NCBI GenBank assembly: GCA_902537235.1
Contig: CACBAO010000002.1
Coordinates: 99,854-163,853 of the forward strand
DNA: 64,000 nucleotides
Origin: an uncultured Alphaproteobacteria bacterium
GTDB taxonomy: Bacteria; Pseudomonadota; Alphaproteobacteria; Rhodobacterales; Rhodobacteraceae
Direction of reading: 5' to 3'
The notes beneath the pieces are model-generated. The model was not told where the DNA came from. It did no database searches and saw only the letters and a program-made list of their open reading frames with translations. The position numbers were made by a program, and so were the translations under genes. Positions 1 to 10,549 of the stretch are shown in pieces; within the stretch, counting starts at the first letter, position 1; every line of letters starts with the position of its first letter.

Positions 1-868
1 AATCTATGGGGCAAAGGATGATTGTGATCTTACAAGAAAGCTAATTACTGACTTGTATTCAGATCTTGAGCATGGAAAAACCTTAGATGAACGTGAGTTA
101 GATATTTATTTCCAGCAAATTGAAGATCAAAAAGTCAAGCAAATTAAAAATATAAAAAAAAGCAGTAAAGTCGTTAATAAAAGTTCAAACTATTTAGAGA
201 TTAAAACTCAAAAAAAGTTAGTACAGGCTAAATCGAATAATCAAAATTCTTTCATAAATTCGATGCTAAGTAAGGAACTTGTTTTTGGTATTGGCCCAGC
301 TGGAACAGGAAAAACATATCTCGCGATTGCGGTGGGGGTTTCTCTATTTTCTCAAGGCCTAGTTGAAAAAATCGTTTTAACTAGGCCTGCTGTCGAGGCT
401 GGCGAAAGATTAGGTTTTTTGCCAGGTGATATGAAAGAAAAAGTAGATCCGTACATGCAACCTCTATATGACGCGCTTAACGATTTTCTACCTGTTAAAG
501 TTGTGTCAAAAATGTATGAAAGGGGCTCAATAGAAATAGCCCCGTTAGCTTTCATGCGAGGGAGGACACTCAAAGATTCATTTATTGTGTTAGATGAGGG
601 CCAAAATGCATCACCTTCACAGATGAAAATGTTTTTAACTAGGTTAGGTATAGGCTCAAGAATGGTCGTAACAGGTGATATAACTCAAATTGATTTGCCT
701 AAAGGATTTAGGAGTGGGTTGGTCGAAGCAGCTGAAATTTTGTCAAATATGAAAGAAATTGATTTTATTAACTTCAAAGATGTTGATATCGTAAGACATT
801 CTTTAGTAAGAAAAATAGCTAGAGCTTACGAAAAAAATCCAATAGTAAGCCTAAAGTCAGAAAACTAA
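1..868 (+). CDS. phoH: PhoH-like ATPase, 5' truncated by window edge
   Basis: GPAGTGKTYLAIAVG Walker A, VLDEGQNAS, TGDITQIDLP. Reading frame is open to position 2 (IYGAKDDCDLTRKLITDLYSDLEHG), so the TTG at 53 is not the true start. Confidence 0.93.
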   Translation, partial: IYGAKDDCDLTRKLITDLYSDLEHGKTLDERELDIYFQQIEDQKVKQIKNIKKSSKVVNKSSNYLEIKTQKKLVQAKSNNQNSFINSMLSKELVFGIGPAGTGKTYLAIAVGVSLFSQGLVEKIVLTRPAVEAGERLGFLPGDMKEKVDPYMQPLYDALNDFLPVKVVSKMYERGSIEIAPLAFMRGRTLKDSFIVLDEGQNASPSQMKMFLTRLGIGSRMVVTGDITQIDLPKGFRSGLVEAAEILSNMKEIDFINFKDVDIVRHSLVRKIARAYEKNPIVSLKSEN

Positions 869-871
869 AAA

Positions 872-1375
872 ATGACGATTAGAGTATCAGTTAATTATAA
901 CGATCCAAGATGGAAACGCTTTAACTTAGCTTGCTACATAAGGTTGTTATTATCTAAAGTTGCTCAGATACATCAGATAAGGTTGAATAAATTTTCTCTA
1001 TCGGTTTTAGCTTGTAGTGATGTTAAAATTAAAGAGCTCAATAGAGAACACAGAAAAAAAAACAAAGCAACTAACGTCTTAGCGTGGCCGGCTATGCATA
1101 ATTTTTGTAACCTTAACCAAGATTATTTATCTAACGATGAAAATAAATATTTGTTTTTGGGAGATATAGCAATATCTTATGAAAGATGTTTGAGAGAAGC
1201 ATCTTCCCAAAATATTCAATTCAACAAATATTGTTGCAGATTGTTAATTCACGCAATACTCCATTTGTTGGGCTATGACCACGATATATCCGTCAGGGCT
1301 TCGAAAATGCAATTAATGGAGACTAGGGTTTTAAATTCTGTCCTGACAAACAGACCAAAGTTTATTAATATTTAA
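872..1375 (+). CDS. ybeY: Endoribonuclease YbeY
   Basis: HAILHLLGYDHD metal-binding motif; phoH-ybeY-corC-lnt order. Confidence 0.93.
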   Translation: MTIRVSVNYNDPRWKRFNLACYIRLLLSKVAQIHQIRLNKFSLSVLACSDVKIKELNREHRKKNKATNVLAWPAMHNFCNLNQDYLSNDENKYLFLGDIAISYERCLREASSQNIQFNKYCCRLLIHAILHLLGYDHDISVRASKMQLMETRVLNSVLTNRPKFINI

Positions 1376-1391
1376 TTAGAGTATAATTTGC

Positions 1392-2201
1392 ATGTTAAAG
1401 TTGATTGTGAAAAGTTTTTTTGACAGACTGGCATTTACAAAGAAGCCAAGAAATTCTATTGAGAATAAAAATGTAGAGCCATCTGGTCAACATATTGTTC
1501 AAAAAGAAATATCTTTTAATTTGCATAATCAGAGAGTTGATGATGTTGCTATACCAAAGGCAGATATTGTGGCTGCTCCTGATAAGATTACTTTATCCGA
1601 GCTGACAAAAATATTCAGAGAGTCAAACTTGACTAGGTTGCCCATATTTAAAAGTACTCTTGACGATCCAATTGGTTTTGTGCATTTGAAAGATCTGGCA
1701 CTCAAAAGCGGATTTGGCAAACAGAAAAAGTTTAATATTACAGATCTAATTCGACCTCTGATATATGTTCCTCCCTCCATGACACTGGGTACTTTGTTAC
1801 AAAAGATGCAAGCTGAGCGAATTCATATGTCACTGGTTATAGACGAGTATGGGGGCGTTGAGGGGCTATTGACAATTGAAGATCTTCTAGAGCAAATAGT
1901 TGGCGAGATTAATGATGAACATGAATTAAAAGAAGACCTTTTATGGAGCAAAGAAAAAGAAAATGTTTTCATAGTGAATGCCAGACTCAACTTAGAGGAT
2001 TTTAAAGCACAAGCTGGTGTGGATTTGACAAAAAAAAGAAATGGCGAAGAGTATGATACTATTGGAGGATTAGTATTTAATGTGACTAATCGAATTCCTT
2101 CTCGAGGGGAAGTTGTAACAGATTCTCTAGGAAATGAATTTTCAGTATTAGAGGCTGACCCTCGAAGTATAAAAAGGTTGAGGCTTAATTTAAGAAGTTG
2201 A
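1392..2201 (+). CDS. corC: CorC/HlyC-type CBS-domain protein
   Basis: CBS pair and C-terminal CorC_HlyC-like domain; MSLVIDEYGGVEGLLTIEDLLEQIVGEI. Confidence 0.9.
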   Translation: MLKLIVKSFFDRLAFTKKPRNSIENKNVEPSGQHIVQKEISFNLHNQRVDDVAIPKADIVAAPDKITLSELTKIFRESNLTRLPIFKSTLDDPIGFVHLKDLALKSGFGKQKKFNITDLIRPLIYVPPSMTLGTLLQKMQAERIHMSLVIDEYGGVEGLLTIEDLLEQIVGEINDEHELKEDLLWSKEKENVFIVNARLNLEDFKAQAGVDLTKKRNGEEYDTIGGLVFNVTNRIPSRGEVVTDSLGNEFSVLEADPRSIKRLRLNLRS

Positions 2202-2204
2202 TTT

Positions 2205-3743
2205 GTGATATCTAGGATAATAACACTTTCAAAGTCTGTTTTTTTTAGATTTTTTTTATTCGGCTTAGTATTAGCCTTTACACAAGAGCCATTTAACTTG
2301 CCTTATTTCACGTTTTTGGTGTTGCCATTGGTTCCCTATTTGGCAATAAAATTTTTAAAAACTTCTACAGAGTATTTACTAGCTGGCTTTGTTTTTGGTA
2401 TTGGTTATTTTGGTCTAACGTTCATTTGGATAATTAACCCATTTTTGGTAGACCCTCAAAAGAATATTTGGCTAGCGCCCTTTGCTTATATTTTTTTTAT
2501 ATCCTCACTATCTTTTTTTTGGGCTCTAGCGTTTTATCTCTCGAACTTTTTGATGAGAGATGAGCAAAAATATCAAAAAAAAGTATTTTTTTTGTCAATT
2601 CTTTTTGCCAAAGCTGAGTTGTTGAGATGTTATATGTTTTCAGGTTTTCCATGGGCAATACTGTCTTACGCTTGGTTAGATACTCCGGCAACCATTTTTA
2701 TAACTTGGTTTGGACCATATATTTTTAATTCATTTATTGTTCTCGTAAGCTTTAACTTATTTTATTCTTCAGTTCTAAACAGTACCCTAAAAGTTATTTT
2801 TCTAGTCACGTTACTATTGGGCTTAAAAGATGAATATTTAGATAACAGTTTTCAGGAAGAGGGTGAGTATTTGACTTTACGGTTAGTTCAACCGAATATC
2901 AAACAAGGAGATAAGTGGAAAAAGGAGAATGAATCAAATCATTTGGAAATATTAATTAACTTGAGTAATAACGGTCCAAGGCCTGATCTGGTTATTTGGC
3001 CAGAAACGTCTGTCTACTGGCTACCTGAAGAAAACTCAGAGAAACTCAAAAACATAGCTGGGCAAGTTAAGTCACCTTTGATATTTGGAGGTTTGAGGTT
3101 CAATAGAGATACTAAAAAATTATTTAATGCGGTTTTCTTGATTGATAGAGAAGGAAAAATCCAGAGTACTTATGACAAGACATTTCTGGTTCCTTTTGGA
3201 GAGTACCTGCCACTAGGAGGATTACTAAAACACTTTAATATCTTTAATAATAGCTATCGATTGATTGATGGTTTTAGTAGCGGTACGGGCTTGAAGTTAA
3301 TAAAGAATTCAGAACTCCCAACCTTCCTTCCGCTTGTGTGTTACGAGGCCCTATTTTCAAATGAAATTTTAGGAAAAGTTAATGAGGCAACGTGGGTCTT
3401 GAATGTAACAAATGATGCTTGGTTTGGAAATGGTGGCGGCCCAAAGCAACATTTAAATATTGCAAGAATGAGAGCATTAGAAAATAATATTCCCCTCATA
3501 AGAGTCTCAAATAATGGTATTTCCGCAAAAATTTCTAAGAATGGAAAAATCGAAGAATACATTGCACTGAATAAGAGGGGGTTTTTGGATATTGAGCTTG
3601 GCTTGAGCGATGCAAGAGAAAGTACAATCTATTCTAGAATTGGTAAAGACGTTTCATCCTATTTACATTTAATGCTTTTATTAAGCCCTCTTTTATACTA
3701 TTCAATATTGAGCAAAAGAAAAAAGGGAGAGCAAAGTGGCTAG
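2205..3743 (+). CDS. lnt: Apolipoprotein N-acyltransferase
   Basis: Multi-TM N-terminus plus nitrilase-like domain ([24 protein letters not shown]). Confidence 0.93.
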   Translation: MISRIITLSKSVFFRFFLFGLVLAFTQEPFNLPYFTFLVLPLVPYLAIKFLKTSTEYLLAGFVFGIGYFGLTFIWIINPFLVDPQKNIWLAPFAYIFFISSLSFFWALAFYLSNFLMRDEQKYQKKVFFLSILFAKAELLRCYMFSGFPWAILSYAWLDTPATIFITWFGPYIFNSFIVLVSFNLFYSSVLNSTLKVIFLVTLLLGLKDEYLDNSFQEEGEYLTLRLVQPNIKQGDKWKKENESNHLEILINLSNNGPRPDLVIWPETSVYWLPEENSEKLKNIAGQVKSPLIFGGLRFNRDTKKLFNAVFLIDREGKIQSTYDKTFLVPFGEYLPLGGLLKHFNIFNNSYRLIDGFSSGTGLKLIKNSELPTFLPLVCYEALFSNEILGKVNEATWVLNVTNDAWFGNGGGPKQHLNIARMRALENNIPLIRVSNNGISAKISKNGKIEEYIALNKRGFLDIELGLSDARESTIYSRIGKDVSSYLHLMLLLSPLLYYSILSKRKKGEQSG

Positions 3744-4902
3744 AAAAGATTACACGTTTACTTCTGAGTCAGTTTCAGAAGGCCACCCAGACAAAATATG
3801 TGATAGGATTTCTGATGCAGTTCTAGATTTTTGTGTAGAAAAAGATAGCTTCGCTAGGGTGGCATGTGAGACTTTTGCTACGACTAACACCGTTGTAGTA
3901 GGTGGTGAAGTGGGGTTCAAGTCTGATTCAGATTCTCATGCTCTTGGTTCCGAAATAAATTCCCTCGTTGTAAATGTAGTAAAAAAAATTGGGTACGAGC
4001 AGGAAGGGTTCCACTGGAATAACCTTAAAGTCTCAAATTTTATCCATCAACAATCAAGTGATATCTCTCAGGGCGTTGATAAAGATGGAGCAGGTGATCA
4101 GGGTATAATGTTTGGCTATGCAGTAAATGAGACAGAGGAGCTAATGCCTGCCCCAATACATTATTCTCATCTAATTTTAAAATCTTTGGCAAATGCAAGG
4201 CATAAAAAGATAGCTAGTAGTCTTGGGCCAGACTCCAAATCTCAACTTACGTTTAAGTATGAAAATGGAAAGCCTGTAAGTGTTGAGTCAATAGTTTTAT
4301 CAACTCAGCATCTTGATAAATCACTTTCTTCCCAAGACGTAAAAGAAATAGTAAAACCATACGTTTTGGAGGTAATTCCAGATAAATGGATTTCCAATAA
4401 AACTGTTTGGCACATAAACCCGACAGGAAAGTTTGTAATCGGAGGACCAGATGGTGATGCGGGCTTAACGGGAAGAAAGATTATTGTGGATACGTATGGT
4501 GGAGCAGCGCCACATGGTGGAGGTGCATTTTCTGGTAAGGATCCAACTAAGGTGGATCGGTCAGCGGCTTATATTTCTAGGTATTTAGCTAAAAATATTG
4601 TGGCCGCTGGAGTAGCATCCAAGTGCCTTATTCAGCTTTCATATGCGATTGGAGTTTCAGAACCATTATCAATTTATGTAGATACCTATGGTACTGGAAG
4701 TAAGTATGAAAAAAAACTAGAAGAAATCTTGCCTAAAATAGTAGATTTATCCCCGAAGGGAATAATAGAAAAACTAGGTTTAAGAAAGCCTATATACGAA
4801 AAAACTGCAGCCTATGGACATTTTGGAAGAACACCTGAGAGCGATGGTAGTTTTTCTTGGGAAAAAACCGATCTTGCAGATCACATCACAAAAAATCTTT
4901 AA
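3736..4902 (+). CDS. metK: S-adenosylmethionine synthetase
   Basis: [54 protein letters not shown] start overlaps lnt stop. Confidence 0.97.
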   Translation: MARKDYTFTSESVSEGHPDKICDRISDAVLDFCVEKDSFARVACETFATTNTVVVGGEVGFKSDSDSHALGSEINSLVVNVVKKIGYEQEGFHWNNLKVSNFIHQQSSDISQGVDKDGAGDQGIMFGYAVNETEELMPAPIHYSHLILKSLANARHKKIASSLGPDSKSQLTFKYENGKPVSVESIVLSTQHLDKSLSSQDVKEIVKPYVLEVIPDKWISNKTVWHINPTGKFVIGGPDGDAGLTGRKIIVDTYGGAAPHGGGAFSGKDPTKVDRSAAYISRYLAKNIVAAGVASKCLIQLSYAIGVSEPLSIYVDTYGTGSKYEKKLEEILPKIVDLSPKGIIEKLGLRKPIYEKTAAYGHFGRTPESDGSFSWEKTDLADHITKNL

Positions 4903-4914
4903 TAAGAGAAAATT

Positions 4915-5580
4915 TTGGTTGAGTTGCAAAACGATTCTAGCCTCAGGTTAATAAAAACCTATGGGCGATTAAAAGGAAGGACTCTTTCAAAAAACCAAAA
5001 ATTAGGCTTAAAGATGCATAAAGAAAAGTATGACTTCTCTATAAAAACAAAAAAAAAAGTTTGGTTAGAAGTTGGCTTTGGAAATGGGCTCCATTTAGTT
5101 GAGTTAGCAAAGAGAAACTCTGATAAACTTATCATAGGAAGCGAAGTTTATGAAAATGGCGTCGCTACCACATGCTTTTCTTTGTTTCAGAATAAAATAA
5201 AGAATGCTAGAGTTTTTCACGGAGACGCGAGAATATTACTACAGTCATTTAAGGTTGAAGCTATTGACCGAATATACATTTTGTTCCCAGATCCTTGGAC
5301 AAAAAAGAGGCACAAATCAAGACGCTTGCTTTCATTGACAAATATCGAAATTTTTTCAAAAATTTTGAAATCGAGGGGAGCCATTTGTGTAGCTACAGAT
5401 GTAGAGGAATATTATTTACAAATTGAAAACGCTTTTTCAAAATTATATCAATTCGAGAGGCTACATGCATCGCCCAAGGAAAAAAACTTAAGCTTCTTTT
5501 TAGATGTAAAAACAAAATACGAGCGGAAAGCAATTAATATAGGATTGACCCCTTCTTATCTTGTTTACAAAAAGGTTTAA
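4915..5580 (+). CDS. trmB: tRNA (guanine-N7-)-methyltransferase
   Basis: VGFGNGLHLVELA, LFPDPWTKKRHKSRRL. Confidence 0.93.
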   Translation: MVELQNDSSLRLIKTYGRLKGRTLSKNQKLGLKMHKEKYDFSIKTKKKVWLEVGFGNGLHLVELAKRNSDKLIIGSEVYENGVATTCFSLFQNKIKNARVFHGDARILLQSFKVEAIDRIYILFPDPWTKKRHKSRRLLSLTNIEIFSKILKSRGAICVATDVEEYYLQIENAFSKLYQFERLHASPKEKNLSFFLDVKTKYERKAINIGLTPSYLVYKKV

Positions 5581-5619
5581 CGTTGCTAACTGTTTGGTGG
5601 AAATTCGAGTACTAAGCAA

Positions 5620-6927
5620 ATGATAACAGTTAATAGATCAAAAAAGTTGTCGGGATATATCTCAATCCCAGGTGACAAATCCATTTCTCACAGGGCTGTC
5701 ATTTTTGGCTCTCTTTGTATTGGAAAAACAACTATAGAAGGACTATTGGAATCTGAGGATGTTCATAGAACCATTGAAGCTGTCAGACAACTTGGAGCAA
5801 GAGTAAAAAGGAAAAATGATAAGTGGGAGGTCGATGGCTTTGGAGTAGGGGGCTTTACAAGTCCCGAAAATGTGATTGATTGTGGAAACTCAGGAACAAC
5901 TTGTAGGTTGCTAATGGGTGCTATCTCCACAACTCCAATATCTGCCACATTTATTGGTGATAAGAGTTTATCCCAAAGACCTATGGATAGAATAATACAG
6001 CCCTTAAGTGAAATTGGTGTCAAATGTTCTGCACGAGAAGGCTCCTTCTTACCAATAACTCTGGAAGGAACGTCGAGTGCGATGCCTAGTGACTTCGAGT
6101 CAAAAGTAGATTCTGCTCAGGTAAAATCTGCAGTACTTTTAGCAGGCCTAAACAGTAGGGGTGCTACGAGATATGTTGAAAGAAAATTGACGCGTGATCA
6201 TACAGAAAGAATGTTAATGTTTTTTGGTGGAAAAATCAAAACCCAGAAAACTGAATATGGGTATTACCATTCTCTCGAAGGACTTCAGGAGCTGAAGCCA
6301 CAAGAAATTTCAATTCCTTCAGATCCCTCTTCTGCATCTTTTTTTATAGCCGCTGCTCTGATGGTAGAAGGCTCGGATGTTACAATAAAAAATATCTGTA
6401 TGAACGAAACAAGAATAGGGTTTCTAAAAGTTATAAATAAAATGGGAGCCAGAATAGAGGTGTATAACAAAAAAGCTGTTTGTGGTGAACCTGTGGCAGA
6501 CTTAAGAGTAATATCTTCAAGGCTCAAAGGAGTGAAGGTTCCAAAAAACATTGTTGCTTCAATGATTGATGAATTTCCTATTTTAGCAGTGTTAGCTGCT
6601 GTAGCTGAAGGTAAAACTGAAATGAGGGGAATAGAAGAGCTTAGAGTTAAAGAAAGCGATAGGATTTTTTCAATGGCTACAGGCTTAAGAGAGTGCGGGG
6701 TCAACGTTTCCTACGGGGATGACTATATGACAGTCGAAGGGGTGAGGAAAGTAAAGGGAGGGCAATTGATAAATACTTTTAATGATCACAGAATAGCAAT
6801 GTCATTTATATGCTTGGGTCAAGTTACCCAAAAACCTATTGAAATCAGCGAGACGATTTCAATAGGTACAAGCTTTCCAGGGTTCATTGAAAAGTTTAAG
6901 GAAATTGGAGCAAACTTATCAAGTTAA
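5620..6927 (+). CDS. aroA: 3-phosphoshikimate 1-carboxyvinyltransferase
   Basis: IPGDKSISHRAVIFGSL, DCGNSGTTCRLLMG, RVKESDRI. Confidence 0.96.
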   Translation: MITVNRSKKLSGYISIPGDKSISHRAVIFGSLCIGKTTIEGLLESEDVHRTIEAVRQLGARVKRKNDKWEVDGFGVGGFTSPENVIDCGNSGTTCRLLMGAISTTPISATFIGDKSLSQRPMDRIIQPLSEIGVKCSAREGSFLPITLEGTSSAMPSDFESKVDSAQVKSAVLLAGLNSRGATRYVERKLTRDHTERMLMFFGGKIKTQKTEYGYYHSLEGLQELKPQEISIPSDPSSASFFIAAALMVEGSDVTIKNICMNETRIGFLKVINKMGARIEVYNKKAVCGEPVADLRVISSRLKGVKVPKNIVASMIDEFPILAVLAAVAEGKTEMRGIEELRVKESDRIFSMATGLRECGVNVSYGDDYMTVEGVRKVKGGQLINTFNDHRIAMSFICLGQVTQKPIEISETISIGTSFPGFIEKFKEIGANLSS

Positions 6928-7595
6928 AAGAACCAATAATAATTGCAGTAGATGGCCTTTCGGCCTCAGGTAAAGGGACTATTGGAAAGATTATAGCTAA
7001 GTATTTTAATCTTCAGTATCTTGATACTGGTCTCCTTTATCGTGCAGTAGCATATAAATTTCTAAAATATAAGATTGCTGTATCTACCAATGATGCTATT
7101 TCTTTTGCAAAAAATGTTAAGCTGAAGGACCTCGATAACCCAGAACTAAGATCTGAGAATTGTGGTAACCTAGCTAGCAGACTAGCGGGATGCGATAGGA
7201 TAAGACAAGAACTGATTCTGTTTCAAAGAAATTTTCCTGATAAAAAGAATGGCGCCGTTTTGGACGGAAGAGATATAGGCAGTATCATTTTCCCCAATGC
7301 CAAGATCAAATTTTTTATTACTGCAGATCTATCGGTGAGAGCTCAGAGGCGTAAAGTAGATTATAAAAAAATGGGGCAAAAATATTCAGTGAAAGATATT
7401 ACCAACAAACTAAGGGAAAGAGATAAAAGAGATAAAACTAGGAAAGTTTCTCCGTTGATTTGTATGCCAGATGCAATCGTTTATGATAATTCAGGTATCT
7501 CCTTAAAAAGATTGAATAAAGAAATTATTGAAATTGTGGAAAAAAAGTATAAAAGTCTAAATCTTGATATAAACGTTAAAAAATCAGTTAAATGA
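6918..7595 (+). CDS. cmk: Cytidylate kinase; ORF track caught only the C-terminal 111 aa
   Basis: Frame open from 6900; translation KLKEPIIIAVDGLSASGKGTIGKIIAKYFNLQYLDTGLLYRAVAYK...GAVLDGRDIGSIIFPNA. No ATG/GTG/TTG upstream of 7260; ATC at 6918 has GGAG 7 nt upstream. Confidence 0.88.
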   Translation: MKLKEPIIIAVDGLSASGKGTIGKIIAKYFNLQYLDTGLLYRAVAYKFLKYKIAVSTNDAISFAKNVKLKDLDNPELRSENCGNLASRLAGCDRIRQELILFQRNFPDKKNGAVLDGRDIGSIIFPNAKIKFFITADLSVRAQRRKVDYKKMGQKYSVKDITNKLRERDKRDKTRKVSPLICMPDAIVYDNSGISLKRLNKEIIEIVEKKYKSLNLDINVKKSVK

Positions 7596-7622
7596 CCTGG
7601 TCTTTTTTTAAGGAGATAATTA

Positions 7623-9314
7623 ATGGAAACAGCTAACAATATGGCTGAATTTGAAGCCCTACTCGAGAAGAGTTTTGAGAGTGGGACACCTAAAGAAAAT
7701 ACCGTTGTAAACGGTACTATAATTGCTATTGAAGCAGGCCAAGCAATTATTGATATTGGTTATAAGATGGAGGGTCGCGTTGATGTTAGAGAATTCACAA
7801 CGTCTGCAAGTAAAGAGAAAGAACTTAAGATTGGTGATCAAGTAGAAGTGTATTTAGAACGCGTTGAAAATTCCAAAGGAGAAGCTGTTGTTAGTCGGGA
7901 AAAGGCTAGACGGGAAGAGGCATGGGATAAATTAGAAAAGGCGGCAAAAACGGAAGAGAGAGTGGACGGTATAATTTTTGGAAAAGTAAAGGGGGGCTTT
8001 ACAGTAGACTTAGACGGAGCAATAGCATTCTTGCCGGGAAGCCAAGTAGACGTTCGCCCTATAAAAGACACAATGCCTTTAATGAATGTACCTCAACCAT
8101 TTCAAGTTCTTAAGATGGATAGGAAAAGAGGAAACATCGTGGTATCCAGGCGAGCGGTTCTAGAAGAGTCTCGCGCAGAGCAAAGAGCAGAGCTCGTTGG
8201 TAATTTGGCAGAAGGGAATACTGTTGAGGGTATAGTCAAAAACATAACAGACTACGGTGCTTTTGTGGATCTTGGAGGTTTAGATGGTCTTCTTCATGTA
8301 ACAGACATTGCCTGGAAGAGAATTAATCACCCGTCTGAGGTTTTGAGTTTGGGAGACTCCATCAAGGTTCAAATCATAAAAGTTAATAAAGAGACTAATA
8401 GAATAAGTCTTGGAATGAAACAGTTGGAGGTCGACCCATGGGCTGAAGTAGAAACTAGGTTTCCGCTTGGATCAAATCAAAAGGGAATAGTAACTAATAT
8501 AACTGATTATGGTGCATTTGTTGAGTTAGAGGCTGGTGTGGAAGGACTTGTACATGTTTCGGAAATGTCTTGGACAAAGAAGAATGTTCACCCAGGAAAG
8601 ATACTCTCGACAAGCCAAGAAGTTGAGGTCATGGTGCTAGAACTCGATAAGGAGAAGAGGAGAGTAAGTCTTGGGCTTAAACAAATACAAGGAAATCCAT
8701 GGCAGAATTTTGCTCAGACTAATTCAGTGGGATCTATTCTTGAAGTTGAAATTAAGAATATAACTGAGTTCGGACTATTTGTCGGTTTGGGTAATGATAT
8801 AGATGGAATGATCCATCTTTCAGATTTGGATTGGGAAAAAACTAGAGAAGAAGCTCTAAAAGATTATAAAAAAGGAGACCAAGTAAAAGCAAAGGTGACT
8901 GATATAGACGTCGAAAAAGAAAGGATTTCATTATCGATAAAGGCACTGGAAAGGGATCCTTTTGATGAGGTGTCAAATACTTTAAAAAAAGGCAGCACTA
9001 TTACGGCCGTGGTGTCGAAGGTTGATGATGCTGGAATTGAAGTTGATTGTGATGGTGTTAAAGGCTTTATCAAGCGATCCGATCTTTCAAGAGATCGAAA
9101 CGAACAGAGACCAGAAAGGTTTTCTGAAGGTGACAAAGTAGACGCTAAAGTAGTGAATTTAGATAAATCTGCAAGAAAAATCACTCTTTCAATTAAGGCT
9201 TTAGAATTAGCGGAGGAGAAAGAAGCGGTTGAGCAATATGGGTCTACTGACTCTGGCGCCTCGCTAGGTGACATTCTAGGCGCTGCGCTCAAAGATCAAG
9301 ATAAAAAAAGTTAA
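7623..9314 (+). CDS. rpsA: 30S ribosomal protein S1
   Basis: Multiple S1 domains (ITDYGAFVDLGGLDGLLHVTDIAW etc.); cmk-rpsA order; AAGGAG Shine-Dalgarno. Confidence 0.97.
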   Translation: METANNMAEFEALLEKSFESGTPKENTVVNGTIIAIEAGQAIIDIGYKMEGRVDVREFTTSASKEKELKIGDQVEVYLERVENSKGEAVVSREKARREEAWDKLEKAAKTEERVDGIIFGKVKGGFTVDLDGAIAFLPGSQVDVRPIKDTMPLMNVPQPFQVLKMDRKRGNIVVSRRAVLEESRAEQRAELVGNLAEGNTVEGIVKNITDYGAFVDLGGLDGLLHVTDIAWKRINHPSEVLSLGDSIKVQIIKVNKETNRISLGMKQLEVDPWAEVETRFPLGSNQKGIVTNITDYGAFVELEAGVEGLVHVSEMSWTKKNVHPGKILSTSQEVEVMVLELDKEKRRVSLGLKQIQGNPWQNFAQTNSVGSILEVEIKNITEFGLFVGLGNDIDGMIHLSDLDWEKTREEALKDYKKGDQVKAKVTDIDVEKERISLSIKALERDPFDEVSNTLKKGSTITAVVSKVDDAGIEVDCDGVKGFIKRSDLSRDRNEQRPERFSEGDKVDAKVVNLDKSARKITLSIKALELAEEKEAVEQYGSTDSGASLGDILGAALKDQDKKS

Positions 9315-9317
9315 TAT

Positions 9318-10226
9318 ATGTCCCTTGAGACAGAGGTTTTTGAACAAGCAAAAAAAAGAGCTAGAAGAAAAGGGTTTTTGTTTGCAATAGCTCTGGTGTT
9401 AATATTTTTTGTTATACTTCTATTTTTAAATAGATATATTGAATATGAAAAAAAAGTTCCACATATAGCAAGAATAAAAATTGATGGGCCGATTATTGAC
9501 GATATTAAACTAAATAGACTTATTTATGATTTAAGTCTAAATCCTAATGTGAAGGCTTTGATTGTTCATATTAATAGTCCAGGTGGTTCTGTAGTCGGAG
9601 CAGAATCGACATACATGGCTTTATCTCAGCTCAGCAAACAAAAACCCTCGGTGTCTGTGTTGGGTGAGACAGCAACTTCTGGCGGATACTTAATAGCTAT
9701 AGCCGCCGATAAAATTATCTCTAGGTCAAATACGTTAACAGGCTCTATAGGAGTGATACTTCAACATCCTAATTTATCCAAACTTCTAAAAAAGATTGGG
9801 ATTGATGTAAATACTCTAAGATCTTCAGAACTCAAGGCATCTTTAAATTTGTTTGAAAAACCAACACCTAATGCTCTTGAGGAACATAAACAACTTATTA
9901 ATGAGACTTTTTTATGGTTTAAAGGACTAGTTGCTGAAAAAAGGAAACTATCAAATGTCAACTTAGAAAAAGTATCTCAAGGAGGAATATTCTCAGGAAG
10001 AGTAGCGAAAAAATTAGGTTTAGTTGATCTAATTGGAGGAGAAAGGGAAGCTGTGGAATATTTAGAGAAAAAAATCGGTATTAGTGAGCTTCCTTTGGTA
10101 GATTGGGTATCTGATAAAGAAAGTTCATCATTTTTTGATTTTATTTTTCGTGAAGGTGATATTTCGAGTTTAGGAAAGAGTTTTTTATCAAATAGCGGTT
10201 TAAGACTATATTCAATTCTTTTCTGA
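9318..10226 (+). CDS. sppA: Signal peptide peptidase SppA, short form (S49 family)
   Basis: N-terminal TM; INSPGGSVVGAE, ATSGGYLIAIAADKI, GSIGVI. Confidence 0.9.
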   Translation: MSLETEVFEQAKKRARRKGFLFAIALVLIFFVILLFLNRYIEYEKKVPHIARIKIDGPIIDDIKLNRLIYDLSLNPNVKALIVHINSPGGSVVGAESTYMALSQLSKQKPSVSVLGETATSGGYLIAIAADKIISRSNTLTGSIGVILQHPNLSKLLKKIGIDVNTLRSSELKASLNLFEKPTPNALEEHKQLINETFLWFKGLVAEKRKLSNVNLEKVSQGGIFSGRVAKKLGLVDLIGGEREAVEYLEKKIGISELPLVDWVSDKESSSFFDFIFREGDISSLGKSFLSNSGLRLYSILF

Positions 10227-10264
10227 TCATCATTATTTTTGTATAATAAGAAAAAAGGAATAAT

Positions 10265-10546
10265 ATGATTAAGTCGGATTTGATAAAAAAGCTAGCAGAA
10301 GACAACCCTCACTTATATTACCGAGATGTAGAAAAAATTGTCAGCACTATTTTTGATGAAATCATAATAGCCTTAGAAAATGGAAACAGAGTGGAGTTGC
10401 GTGGATTTGGTGCATTTTCTACCAAAGAGAGGAAGGCCAGAAGAGCAAGAAATCCAAAAACTGGCTATGAGGTAGATGTAGATGATAAAACGGTTCCTTT
10501 TTTCAAGTGTGGCAAGGGGCTAAGGCAAAGACTAAACGAAGCTTAA
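10265..10546 (+). CDS. ihfB: Integration host factor beta subunit
   Basis: HU/IHF fold; [29 protein letters not shown]. Confidence 0.93.
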   Translation: MIKSDLIKKLAEDNPHLYYRDVEKIVSTIFDEIIIALENGNRVELRGFGAFSTKERKARRARNPKTGYEVDVDDKTVPFFKCGKGLRQRLNEA

Positions 10547-10549
10547 TTT

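Noticed and set aside
3700-3735. SAM riboswitch upstream of metK
   Set aside because: metK overlaps the lnt stop, leaving no non-coding space for a riboswitch.
6285-6704. 139-aa minus-strand ORF
   Set aside because: Antisense to conserved aroA; no recognisable domain; by-product of codon usage.
8864-9292. 142-aa minus-strand ORF
   Set aside because: Lies antisense to the rpsA 3' half; Ser/Phe-rich shadow ORF.
7623-9314. Internal protein repeats
   Set aside because: Expected repeated S1 domains of ribosomal protein S1.
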